From Dehalococcoidia bacterium (lineage in GTDB: Bacteria; Chloroflexota; Dehalococcoidia; Lucifugimonadales; Lucifugimonadaceae): a stretch of 64,000 nt of DNA. This document shows positions 27,338 to 35,080 of the stretch, piece after piece. Made by a program: the position numbers and the translations under genes. Where the stretch lies: contig JAAZYI010000014.1 of assembly GCA_014239735.1 (NCBI GenBank), forward strand, positions 84,069 to 148,068. Direction: 5' to 3'. How positions within the stretch are numbered: position 1 is the stretch's first letter; each line of letters begins with the position of its first letter. Under the pieces are notes generated by a model, which did not search any database, was not told the origin of the DNA, and worked only from the letters and a program-made list of their open reading frames with translations.

Positions 27338-28321
27338 CTACGCTCTATTTTTTGCATAATTAATTATTTCAATCAATGCATCTTTAAAGTTACTGTTAGG
27401 AACATTATTTAAAGATTTTTCTGCTTTTTCATAATGATAGTTAGCCTCATTAGTCGAGTCTTCTATAGATTCTGAGTTAATAATTTTATCTTGTAATTCG
27501 GATTTTAATTCCGAAGTAAGACCGCTTTTGGGTTTAAGTAGTTTTTTTATGTCATAGTCATTTTCGTATTTTTTAATGAAGCTAATTAATGGAAGAGTAA
27601 TTATTCCTTCAGATAAATCATGCATTACAGGCTTTCCTTCATTACTTTGAGTGGAAATAAAGTCTAAAACATCATCTTGAATTTGGTACGCCATACCAAA
27701 ATGATATCCAAAATCAGATATTTGTTTTACGGCTTCTTCGTCTGCATTCCCTGCTACTGCGCCACTATAAGATGCAGTTTTGAATAGAGATGCTGTTTTT
27801 AGGTAAGTTTTATTAAAATATTTTTCTTTTGAAAGTTCAAAATTAAAGGAATCAATATTTTCAATCAATTCTCCTTTTGAGAGTTCAACAATCGTTTCTG
27901 CAAATCTTTTAACTAAATTAATATTACCTGTATCGCAAACGAATACTGCTGAGGTAGCAAATACATAATCTCCCAAAAGAACAGCTATATTCCCTCCCCA
28001 TAAACTGCTTGCAGTAGCCTTTCCTCGTCTTACATCAGCGCTATCAACAGTATCATCATGAATTAGTGTAGCAATATGGAGAAGTTCTACTGCAGTAGCC
28101 ATTCTGATTGAATTTTCCTTATCTTGATTATTAAATAAATTTGAACAAATTAGAGTTATTGCAGGCCTTAATTGTTTGCCTGGAGCATTTAGAACGTATG
28201 ATAATCTATCTGAAATTCCTTCAGAGTACTCAGATTCATTTTCTGATATCCTTTGAATATCATTTTTTACTTGATCAAGATCCTTTTTTATAAGATTAAA
28301 AAGTTGATTATAAATATTCAT
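27338..28321 (-). CDS. Trans-polyprenyl diphosphate synthase
   Basis: Elongates allylic diphosphates with isopentenyl diphosphate. The first aspartate-rich motif is IHDDTVD (residues 88-93, then VRRGKATA) and the second is QIQDDVLDF near residue 215. GKQLRPAI near 49 binds diphosphate. The residues before the first motif are small and medium (Ile/Ala/Leu), which fits a medium- to long-chain product such as a quinone side chain, but chain length is not certain. It has 327 residues. Its ATG overlaps the metG stop by one base. Confidence 0.9.
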   Translation of the reverse strand: MNIYNQLFNLIKKDLDQVKNDIQRISENESEYSEGISDRLSYVLNAPGKQLRPAITLICSNLFNNQDKENSIRMATAVELLHIATLIHDDTVDSADVRRGKATASSLWGGNIAVLLGDYVFATSAVFVCDTGNINLVKRFAETIVELSKGELIENIDSFNFELSKEKYFNKTYLKTASLFKTASYSGAVAGNADEEAVKQISDFGYHFGMAYQIQDDVLDFISTQSNEGKPVMHDLSEGIITLPLISFIKKYENDYDIKKLLKPKSGLTSELKSELQDKIINSESIEDSTNEANYHYEKAEKSLNNVPNSNFKDALIEIINYAKNRA

Positions 28322-29973
28322 TATTGTTTTTCTTTTATATCAATTTTTTTAAACAAAGGGCCTTGCGAAATTAATTTAGTTCCATGAGAAACTTCTCTAT
28401 ACTGCCATTTCAAGATTTTGGATTTATCAGAAATTAGATTTGTTATTTTTTTAGAAGTTTTCGGCAAGAAAGGAGATATGAGCACACCTAGATTGGAAAT
28501 TAAATTTATTCCTACCCATAATGTAGTTCCGGCCTTACTAGCATCTTCTTTAACTTGTTTCCAAGGAGACTTAAAGTCGATATATTTATTACCTTCCTGA
28601 GCAAGTGTCATTATAGATTTAAGCCCATTTCTAAATTGTCTTAGTTCCAAAAAATTATATGTTTTTTTATAAGTTTCCTTAATCAAATTGATCATCTTTT
28701 CATCTTCAGGTTGCATATTGCTAGCGCCAGGAACTTCATTATCAAAGTTATTTCTAATTAATGATTCAATTCTATTAACCAAATTCCCAAAGGTTGCTAC
28801 TAACTCATTATTATTACTTTCATAAAATGAGTCCCAAGTGAAATCTGAATCAGAGGTCTCTGGCATAATTGAGGTTAGATGATATCTTAAAGATTCAGAA
28901 TCATGGTCTCTCAGAAAATCATTAACCCATACAGCCCAGTTTTTACTTTTTGAGAATTGCTTTCCAGAAAAATTTAGATATTCATTCGCAACAACATCAT
29001 AAGGAAGGTTATAAGAACCTGATCCTAATAAAATACTTGGTAGAATTATTGTATGAAAAGGAATATTATCTTTTCCTTGAAAATAAAAATGTTTTGATTC
29101 TGGATTGATCCACCATTCTTTCCATATTTCATTGTCTTTAGATTTATTATTATCGCTATTTGCCCACTCTATAGAAGCTGATAGATAGCCAATAACTGCT
29201 TCAAACCATACATATATTCTTTTATCTGAATAGGAATCTAGAGGTACTTCTACACCCCAATCTATATCTCTCGTTATAGCTCTATCAATCAAACCTTTTT
29301 GAATAAATCCGAGACTTTGATTTCTTACAGCAGACTTCCAATAAGTTTTTTCCTTAATCCACTCTTCTAGTTCTTTTTGAAATTTAGATAGCTCAAGATA
29401 CATATGTTTTGTTTTTTTGAAAATTAATTTAGAACCATCAATAGATGATTCTAGATTTTTTAATTCTTTTGCCTCAAAATCTTTGCCGCAATTTTCACAT
29501 TGATCACCTTTTGTTCTGAAATTACAATTAGGGCAATCCCCAATAATATACCTGTCTGAAAGGAACATAGATGCAGTTTCTGAATAAGGTTGTTCAGATA
29601 TTTTCTCTGTTAAAAATTTATTATTTAAAAGGGAATTAAAGATTTTCTTTACGACATCAGAATGGTTTTTTGTTCCAGTTTTTGTATATAAATCAAAAGA
29701 AAAATCTAAATCTATAAAAGCTTTCTCCCATATTTTATGATATTTTTCAGAAATCTCTTTGGGTGAAGTATTTTCTTCTCTAGCTCTTAATGTTACAGGT
29801 GTTCCGTGTTGGTCACTCCCAGAAACCATCAATACGTTATTTCCTATCATTCTGTTAAATCTAGCAAATATATCTGCAGGCAAGTTATTACCTGCAATAT
29901 GACCTAGGTGAGGCTCGCCATTTACATAAGGCCATGCAACACATACAAGAATATTTTTTGACTTACTATCCAA
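28321..29973 (-). CDS. metG: Methionyl-tRNA synthetase
   Basis: Class I synthetase. VNGEPHLGHIAG is the HIGH signature, GDCPNCNFRTKGDQCENCG is the zinc knuckle with four cysteines in the connective domain, and KQFSKSKNWAVW is the KMSKS-loop equivalent. The anticodon-binding helical domain follows. With 550 residues it lacks the C-terminal EMAP/tRNA-binding domain found in longer MetG. The start is TTG at 29973 with AGGA about eight bases upstream. No T-box or other leader element is seen upstream. Confidence 0.94.
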   Translation of the reverse strand: MDSKSKNILVCVAWPYVNGEPHLGHIAGNNLPADIFARFNRMIGNNVLMVSGSDQHGTPVTLRAREENTSPKEISEKYHKIWEKAFIDLDFSFDLYTKTGTKNHSDVVKKIFNSLLNNKFLTEKISEQPYSETASMFLSDRYIIGDCPNCNFRTKGDQCENCGKDFEAKELKNLESSIDGSKLIFKKTKHMYLELSKFQKELEEWIKEKTYWKSAVRNQSLGFIQKGLIDRAITRDIDWGVEVPLDSYSDKRIYVWFEAVIGYLSASIEWANSDNNKSKDNEIWKEWWINPESKHFYFQGKDNIPFHTIILPSILLGSGSYNLPYDVVANEYLNFSGKQFSKSKNWAVWVNDFLRDHDSESLRYHLTSIMPETSDSDFTWDSFYESNNNELVATFGNLVNRIESLIRNNFDNEVPGASNMQPEDEKMINLIKETYKKTYNFLELRQFRNGLKSIMTLAQEGNKYIDFKSPWKQVKEDASKAGTTLWVGINLISNLGVLISPFLPKTSKKITNLISDKSKILKWQYREVSHGTKLISQGPLFKKIDIKEKQ

Positions 29974-29982
29974 AATAATTTC

Positions 29983-30816
29983 CTAATCTTTTTTTACAAA
30001 TTCTTTTATATATATATTGTATATTTTTTTTTGACTTAACCCTAAATAATTTGACACTTTCTTTACCGAATCTCTTCCGCTTAATCCAAAATCTACAAAC
30101 TCTTTTAACTTAGATTTAATTTCTTCATCTGAAACAGAAATCATATTATTAGAATTTGGGCTTCTTTCAACAATTATTACGAATTCACCCTTTACTGCAT
30201 TCATAGAAGGTAATGCTTTATTTGGTTCCCATAAAAGTATTTCTTCATGTAATTTTGAGATTTCTCTGAATATCATAATATTTGAATTTTCAAATTCAGA
30301 TCTTAGAAGTTGTAGAAATCTTCCTACTCTTAATGGAGATTCAAAAAAAATAATATCTTTATTTATATGATTTAATTCGTTAAGTAATAATTTTATTTCT
30401 TGGGATTTCTTAGGAGGAAATCCAAGGAATAAAAAATCACCTTTTTTCAGCCCTGATGCAGAATAAGCCGTTGTTAATGATGAGGCTCCTGGGAGCGGAA
30501 CCACTCTTTTTTTGTTTTTAAGTAATGCTCTAATTAATTTAGCCCCTGGATCAGATACTGAGGGCGTGCCTGCATCTGAAACAAGCGCAAATGATTTTTC
30601 ATCAATCTGATCAATAATATTACTTATTTTTTTTTCTTCGCTATGTTCATTAAAGCTAATAAGCTTATTTTTTATATTCAAATGATTTAATAACTTAAGT
30701 GTTCTTCTTGTGTCTTCGCATAAAATTGCATCTACGCTAGAGAGTATATTTTGGGCTCTTATAGTAATATCTCCCAGGTTGCCAATGGGTGTCGGCACTA
30801 TATATAACTCACCCAT
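29983..30816 (-). CDS. rsmI: 16S rRNA 2'-O-methyltransferase RsmI (C1402)
   Basis: SAM-dependent methyltransferase that modifies the decoding-site cytidine. The tetrapyrrole-methylase fold begins LYIVPTPIGNLGDIT, followed by CEDTRRTLKLL, SDAGTPSVSDPG, PLPGASSLTTAYSASGL and FFESPLRV, all RsmI hallmarks. I use the ATG at 30816, right before the conserved first strand; a longer in-frame form from 30849 would overlap lipA by 41 bases. About 277 residues. A helical C-terminal part (SLSQKK-like, about 50 residues) is usual for the family. Confidence 0.93.
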   Translation of the reverse strand: MGELYIVPTPIGNLGDITIRAQNILSSVDAILCEDTRRTLKLLNHLNIKNKLISFNEHSEEKKISNIIDQIDEKSFALVSDAGTPSVSDPGAKLIRALLKNKKRVVPLPGASSLTTAYSASGLKKGDFLFLGFPPKKSQEIKLLLNELNHINKDIIFFESPLRVGRFLQLLRSEFENSNIMIFREISKLHEEILLWEPNKALPSMNAVKGEFVIIVERSPNSNNMISVSDEEIKSKLKEFVDFGLSGRDSVKKVSNYLGLSQKKIYNIYIKEFVKKD

Positions 30817-31684
30817 TTTTATTTGCTGCTTTATGCTGCTGATCTGCATGATATGAACTTCTAACTAATGGTCCAGCAGCAATATGCTTGAAACCTAATT
30901 CCAGGCCGATATTTTCAAATTTTGTGAATTCTTTTGGATGATAAAATTTATCAACTTTATGGTGTTTTTTGGTTGGTCTTAAATATTGCCCAATTGTTAG
31001 CAAATCGCAATTAACTGACCTTAAATCTTTCATAGTTTCTATAATTTCATCTTCAGTTTCTCCTAATCCAACCATCATTCCTGATTTGGTGGGTATATTA
31101 GAATTTATCTTTTTAGCTCTATCTATAAGTTCAAGCGATTGGTCATATTTTCCTCTAGGCCTAACAATTCTAAACATTCTCCTGCATGTCTCAATATTAT
31201 GATTTAACACATCTGGATTAGCATGAAGCACCGTTGTTAGCGAACTAGAATTCCCATTAAAGTCAGGTATTAAAACTTCAACTTTACAATTAGGGTTGAA
31301 TTTCTTTATTTGATTTATAGTCATTGCAAATGCTCCTGCACCTCCATCTACAAGATCATCTCTATCTACAGAAGTTACAACTGAATAAGAAAGCCCCATT
31401 TGTTTGACAGTATTCGCAACTCTAGTGGGCTCAAAAAGATCTAATTGAGTTGGTTTTCCAGACTTAACATTACAATACCTGCAAGCTCTAGTGCACACAT
31501 CTCCTAATATCATGAAAGTAGCCGTACCCCTGTCCCAACATTCTCCTATATTTGGGCATGCAGCTTCTTCGCAAACTGTGTTTAATTTTGCGCCTTTGAT
31601 TTTGTCTTTTAAATCATTGAAATTATTACTAGTAGGCGCTTGAACCTTAAACCAGTCAGGTAACTTCCTTTTTGCTTGAACCAT
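30809..31684 (-). CDS. lipA: Lipoyl synthase
   Basis: Radical-SAM enzyme inserting two sulfurs into octanoyl groups to make lipoate for 2-oxoacid dehydrogenases and glycine cleavage. The auxiliary cluster ligands are in CEEAACPNIGEC, the SAM-cluster ligands in CTRACRYC, and the C-terminal RSSYHA motif supplies the serine ligand. I choose the ATG at 31684, which has AGAAGG upstream; an ATG-like start at 31723 would add 13 unconserved residues. About 291 residues. LipB/LplA partners are not visible here. Overlaps rsmI by eight bases. Confidence 0.94.
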   Translation of the reverse strand: MVQAKRKLPDWFKVQAPTSNNFNDLKDKIKGAKLNTVCEEAACPNIGECWDRGTATFMILGDVCTRACRYCNVKSGKPTQLDLFEPTRVANTVKQMGLSYSVVTSVDRDDLVDGGAGAFAMTINQIKKFNPNCKVEVLIPDFNGNSSSLTTVLHANPDVLNHNIETCRRMFRIVRPRGKYDQSLELIDRAKKINSNIPTKSGMMVGLGETEDEIIETMKDLRSVNCDLLTIGQYLRPTKKHHKVDKFYHPKEFTKFENIGLELGFKHIAAGPLVRSSYHADQQHKAANKNG

Positions 31685-31732
31685 AAATTGCCTTCTTATT
31701 TTGATTAAATGATATTTTATCATTAATCATTG

Positions 31733-31738
31733 TAATAT
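31733..31738 (+). promoter_or_regulatory. Possible -10 element placed for a leaderless m5U methyltransferase mRNA
   Basis: TAATAT ends six bases before the ATG at 31745, the spacing expected if transcription starts at the start codon. No convincing -35 hexamer is present, so this is tentative. Confidence 0.3.
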
Positions 31739-31744
31739 TTTAGT

Positions 31745-32944
31745 ATGTTGCCAAGTGAGGAAAGTTTAATAATAAAAAATATTTCATTAAATGATTATGA
31801 AGAAGACGGATCTTGCAAAGCTATTTTTCTAGGGGAAAATCTAAAAGTTTTTGGAGGCATCCCAAAAGAAGTTGTAGATATAAAAATAATAACTAGGTTT
31901 GATGATTATTTAGTATGCGTAGTTGATAAAGTCTTAAAACCAAGCGAAGATAGAATTAAGGCAAAATGTCAATATTATTTAAGTTGCACTGGCTGCCAAT
32001 TTCAACATATTAAATACGAAGAACAACTTTTTATAAAAAGAAAATTTGTTATTGATGAATTGTCTAATGTTAAGAGTTTTTCAGAAGAAAAACTAGATCA
32101 TGTTATTGGGAGTAATAATCAATATGGATACAGAAATCACGCTAGATTTTCAGTTTCTAAATCTAATAAATTTAAAGGTAATATTGGTTTTATAAATAGA
32201 TGGAATAGAAAATTAATTAATATTTCTAAATGTGAAATTATGAGTACAAAAATTAATTCAATTTTGCTGAAATTGGAAAATAAATTATCTGGCTATTCTC
32301 AATTTTCAATAAGAGTTGGAATAAATACTGATAGTTATCTGATTCAACCTAAAATTACTGATTTGGAAAATATTGAGACAGGCCAAGAATATTACCATGA
32401 AAAAATTAACAATATAAATCAAAAAATTTCATCCCCTTCGTTTTTTCAAGTAAACACTGCCCAAGCTGAAAATTTAGGCAAAATTGTTAAGAAGTCTCTA
32501 GATTTAAAAGGAGATGAGGTAGTTATAGATGCATTTTCAGGCGTAGGAACTTTTGCAGTACTTTTATCTAAATATGTAAAGAAAATATATGGAATCGAAT
32601 CATCCTACTCGTCGATAAATGATGCATTTTACAATTCTAAATCGATTAAAAATATAGAATTTATTCACTCAGAAGTAGAAAATATTTCCACTGATTCTTT
32701 TAAGGAAAATATTGATGTTGTTATTTTAGATCCTTCAAGAAAAGGAGTTCATGACACAGCTTTAGAATGGATTAAAAAATTATTACCGAACCAAATAATA
32801 TATGTTTCCTGTGAACTTAAAACCTTAAAAAGAGATTTGAATAAATTGACTAATAATTATTCCATTCGTAAAGTCATTCCTGTAGATATGTTTCCTCATA
32901 CAAAACATGTTGAGTGTATAGTATCTCTAAACAAGATAAATTAG
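31745..32944 (+). CDS. RNA (uracil-C5)-methyltransferase of the RumA/RlmD-TrmA family
   Basis: Methylates uridine C5 in rRNA or tRNA using SAM. The iron-sulfur ligands Cys75, Cys81 and Cys84 are in CQYYLSCTGCQ, with a fourth probably in ISKCEIMS. The Rossmann SAM site is VVIDAFSGVGTFA. VILDPSRKGVHDTALEW contains the catalytic Asp-Pro region and YVSCELKTLKRDL the nucleophilic cysteine. An N-terminal TRAM-like part is present. It has 399 residues. Whether it acts on 23S rRNA (RlmD/RlmCD) or tRNA (TrmA) cannot be decided. It is divergent from lipA across 60 bp. Confidence 0.88.
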   Translation: MLPSEESLIIKNISLNDYEEDGSCKAIFLGENLKVFGGIPKEVVDIKIITRFDDYLVCVVDKVLKPSEDRIKAKCQYYLSCTGCQFQHIKYEEQLFIKRKFVIDELSNVKSFSEEKLDHVIGSNNQYGYRNHARFSVSKSNKFKGNIGFINRWNRKLINISKCEIMSTKINSILLKLENKLSGYSQFSIRVGINTDSYLIQPKITDLENIETGQEYYHEKINNINQKISSPSFFQVNTAQAENLGKIVKKSLDLKGDEVVIDAFSGVGTFAVLLSKYVKKIYGIESSYSSINDAFYNSKSIKNIEFIHSEVENISTDSFKENIDVVILDPSRKGVHDTALEWIKKLLPNQIIYVSCELKTLKRDLNKLTNNYSIRKVIPVDMFPHTKHVECIVSLNKIN

Positions 32945-32947
32945 ATT

Positions 32948-33163
32948 ATGAATATTATAGGTATAGGTCCATTTGAATTATTAATAATTTTCTTAGTTGC
33001 TTTTTTATTTCTAGGACCTGATAAACTCTCAAAATTCTCTAAGGATTTTGCCAATTATGTAAGAGGATTTAATAAGCAAAAAAAAGAATTAAATGATTTA
33101 ATTGATCTAGAGTTAGATAGTAATGATAATGATTTAGATGATAAAGATGAGCATAAAAGATAA
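32948..33163 (+). CDS. tatA: Twin-arginine translocase subunit TatA/TatB family (first copy)
   Basis: Small Sec-independent translocase subunit. An N-terminal membrane helix (GPFELLIIFLVAFLFLGPDKL) with the usual Phe-Gly/Gly-Pro hinge is followed by an amphipathic helix and an acidic Asp-rich tail. It has 71 residues. It starts four bases after the methyltransferase stop and overlaps tatC. The tail is acidic, unlike the basic tail of the second copy. It might act as TatB, but the family alone does not tell. Confidence 0.88.
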   Translation: MNIIGIGPFELLIIFLVAFLFLGPDKLSKFSKDFANYVRGFNKQKKELNDLIDLELDSNDNDLDDKDEHKR

Positions 33164-33887
33164 GCCTAATCCTAAAAATTATAATTCTTTTATGGGTCAT
33201 TTTTCTGAACTAAGAAAAAGAATAGTTTTAATTCTAATAATTTATCTGATTTCAACAATCGTTGGCTTTGCATTACATAGAGAAATATTAGGAGTAATTG
33301 TTAAGCCAGTAGAGCAAATTAATGAGTTAACGCAAGGCTTGCCAGTATTCACTAATATTACTGAATTTTGGGGAGTTGTGATGAAAGTTTCATTGCTTAC
33401 AGGCCTTTTGATTTCTTTTCCATTTATTAGTTTTCAAGTCCTTGCTTTTATACTTCCTGGTCTTAGAGCAAATGAAAAAAAATTCGCATTAATTGTTCTC
33501 CCCGGCTCAATAATCTCATTCTATTTAGGCTCGGCTTTTGGTTTTTTCATATTGGTGCCTCCCGCAATAAAATTCCTAGTATTTTTTGGTGGTGATATTT
33601 CGGCGCCTCTTATTAGGATAGGATCATTAGTTGAATTAACTACTAACTTAATGATATGGATGGGAATTTCATTTCAATTGCCTATTGTAATGTACCTATT
33701 AACTGTATTAAAAGTTCTTGATCACAATAAATTTAAGTCGCTTAGGAAGTGGTTTATTGTAGTTGCTTTCATATTAGGTGCGATAATTACTCCTACTTTT
33801 GATCCTGTCAATCAGCTTATAGTAGCAATACCTATAATTATTCTTTACGAAGTAGGTTTCTTGTTGTCTTGGGTTGCAAAGAAGTAA
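33138..33887 (+). CDS. tatC: Twin-arginine translocase subunit TatC
   Basis: Polytopic receptor for twin-arginine signal peptides. FMGHFSELRKRI at the N-terminus is the TatC hallmark, including the Glu and Arg residues of the signal-binding site. Six hydrophobic segments follow, with ITPTFDPVNQ before the last. It has 249 residues. The ATG at 33138 overlaps tatA by 26 bases; a second ATG at 33147 is also possible. It is directly convergent with the second tatA, whose stop is adjacent. Confidence 0.93.
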   Translation: MIKMSIKDKPNPKNYNSFMGHFSELRKRIVLILIIYLISTIVGFALHREILGVIVKPVEQINELTQGLPVFTNITEFWGVVMKVSLLTGLLISFPFISFQVLAFILPGLRANEKKFALIVLPGSIISFYLGSAFGFFILVPPAIKFLVFFGGDISAPLIRIGSLVELTTNLMIWMGISFQLPIVMYLLTVLKVLDHNKFKSLRKWFIVVAFILGAIITPTFDPVNQLIVAIPIIILYEVGFLLSWVAKK

Positions 33888-34088
33888 TTATTTTTTACTT
33901 TTTGAGGTTTTAGTAGTTTCTTGGTCTTCTAATTTTTCTTCTTTGCCAGAGAGGGAATCTTTAAATAACCTTATTCCTCTTCCTAATCCTTGCCCTACTT
34001 CTGGTAGTTTGCCTACTCCAAATACAACCATTATTATCACAAATATTAAAAATATTTCTAATGGACCTATTCCTCTTAAAAAATTCAT
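33888..34088 (-). CDS. tatA: Twin-arginine translocase subunit TatA (second copy)
   Basis: A 66-residue protein with the membrane helix GPLEIFLIFVIIMVVFGVGKLPE and the amphipathic stretch GQGLGRGIRLFKD, typical of TatA. The tail is Lys/Glu/Thr-rich. It stops base-to-base with tatC on the opposite strand and follows lexA by 15 bases on its own strand, so the two TatA proteins of this locus are controlled by different transcripts. It looks closer to canonical TatA than the first copy. Confidence 0.9.
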   Translation of the reverse strand: MNFLRGIGPLEIFLIFVIIMVVFGVGKLPEVGQGLGRGIRLFKDSLSGKEEKLEDQETTKTSKSKK

Positions 34089-34103
34089 ATTAACTATCCT
34101 AAT

Positions 34104-34757
34104 TTAAAAACTTCTTATTAATCCTACGACTTTTCCTTCAATAATAACATTATTATTATTTGTAATTATTGATGAATATTTATTATTTGATGGTCTAAGT
34201 TCAATTTTATTTCCATTTTTATATATCCTTTTTAATGTAGCAGAGTCCTCATCTACTCTTGCCACCACCATATCTCCTTGTTTAGGTTTATAGGAACTAT
34301 TATTAGAGCAATCAATGATAATTATATCTCCATCTTCTACAGAATCATCAATCATTGAGTCGCCTTTTATCCTTAATCCTACTAATTTATTATTATTGTT
34401 AAACATAGACTTAGATAAACTAATTTTATCATCACCAAAAGAAGAGTTATAAGCGATTTCATCAGTAGTGAGTAGGTCTAAGGGTATTCCTGCAGATATT
34501 GTGCTAACTATTGGCACAGAAAAAGATTCTGACTCATCATTTGGCCTTATTATGCTTCTAGCGATGCCTTTTTTTCTATCTAATAAACCTTTTTTCTCTA
34601 AAATATCTAAATTATACGAAACTACTGACTTTGAGCTTATATTGCAGCCATTTCTAACATCCTCAATGGTTGGAGATATTCCATTTTGATCAAGGTATTC
34701 ACAAATAAAATCATATATTAGGGTTTGCTTTTGAGATAATTCTGAATATATTTCCAT
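34104..34757 (-). CDS. lexA: LexA repressor (SOS response)
   Basis: Represses DNA-damage genes and cuts itself when RecA is activated. The N-terminal winged-helix DNA-binding domain covers about residues 1-70 (IYDFICEYLDQNGISPTIEDV). The self-cleavage bond is Ala89-Gly90 in STISAG. The catalytic serine is Ser134 in KGDSM and the lysine is Lys176 in SATLKRIY. It has 217 residues, slightly longer than the usual 200. A strong promoter and a palindrome lie directly on its start, suggesting autorepression. Confidence 0.95.
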   Translation of the reverse strand: MEIYSELSQKQTLIYDFICEYLDQNGISPTIEDVRNGCNISSKSVVSYNLDILEKKGLLDRKKGIARSIIRPNDESESFSVPIVSTISAGIPLDLLTTDEIAYNSSFGDDKISLSKSMFNNNNKLVGLRIKGDSMIDDSVEDGDIIIIDCSNNSSYKPKQGDMVVARVDEDSATLKRIYKNGNKIELRPSNNKYSSIITNNNNVIIEGKVVGLIRSF

Positions 34758-34778
34758 GGTTGAAAAGAGTAAACAACC
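34758..34778 (-). promoter_or_regulatory. Candidate LexA operator: GGTTG-N11-CAACC palindrome
   Basis: Perfect 5 bp inverted arms with an 11 bp spacer, directly abutting the lexA ATG and covering the -10 hexamer and likely start point. Position is that of an autorepressor site. The motif differs from the known E. coli and B. subtilis boxes, so this is inference. Confidence 0.45.
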
Positions 34779-34794
34779 TAAGGAGCAGTGTCAA
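34766..34794 (-). promoter_or_regulatory. lexA promoter
   Basis: On the minus strand TTGACA (34794-34789, perfect -35) is followed by a 17 bp spacer and TACTCT (34771-34766, -10). Only eight bases separate the -10 from the ATG, so the transcript would be leaderless or almost so. Confidence 0.65.
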
Positions 34795-34819
34795 CTGTGA
34801 TTTGACGTTTTTGAAGAAC

Positions 34820-35080
34820 TTATTTCTTAGTGACTGCAGATAATTTCTTTATTAACCTAGATTTTCTTCGGGCAGCATTATTTCTATGCAGCACTCCTTT
34901 TTGTGATGCTTTATCAAGAGAAGAAATAGCCTCTTTTATCTTTTCTTTTGTTGCATCAGAATTAGGATTCTTTTCTATTAATTCTTTAGCAGATCTAATA
35001 AGAGTTTTGGCAGTCGAAGCTATAGGTTTATTATAATTAGCATTCTTTTTAGATGTTCTTAAACTTTTTTTACTAGGCAT
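34820..35080 (-). CDS. rpsT: Small ribosomal subunit protein bS20
   Basis: Primary 16S rRNA-binding protein of the small subunit. MPSKKSLRTSKKNANYNK opens the usual basic N-terminus, and GVLHRNNAARRKSRLIKKL closes it. I choose ATG 35080, preceded by AGGA; an in-frame TTG at 35101 would add seven residues inside rel. About 86 residues, all helical and basic. It overlaps the rel stop by eight bases and is therefore translationally coupled to the stringent-response enzyme. Confidence 0.95.
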   Translation of the reverse strand: MPSKKSLRTSKKNANYNKPIASTAKTLIRSAKELIEKNPNSDATKEKIKEAISSLDKASQKGVLHRNNAARRKSRLIKKLSAVTKK

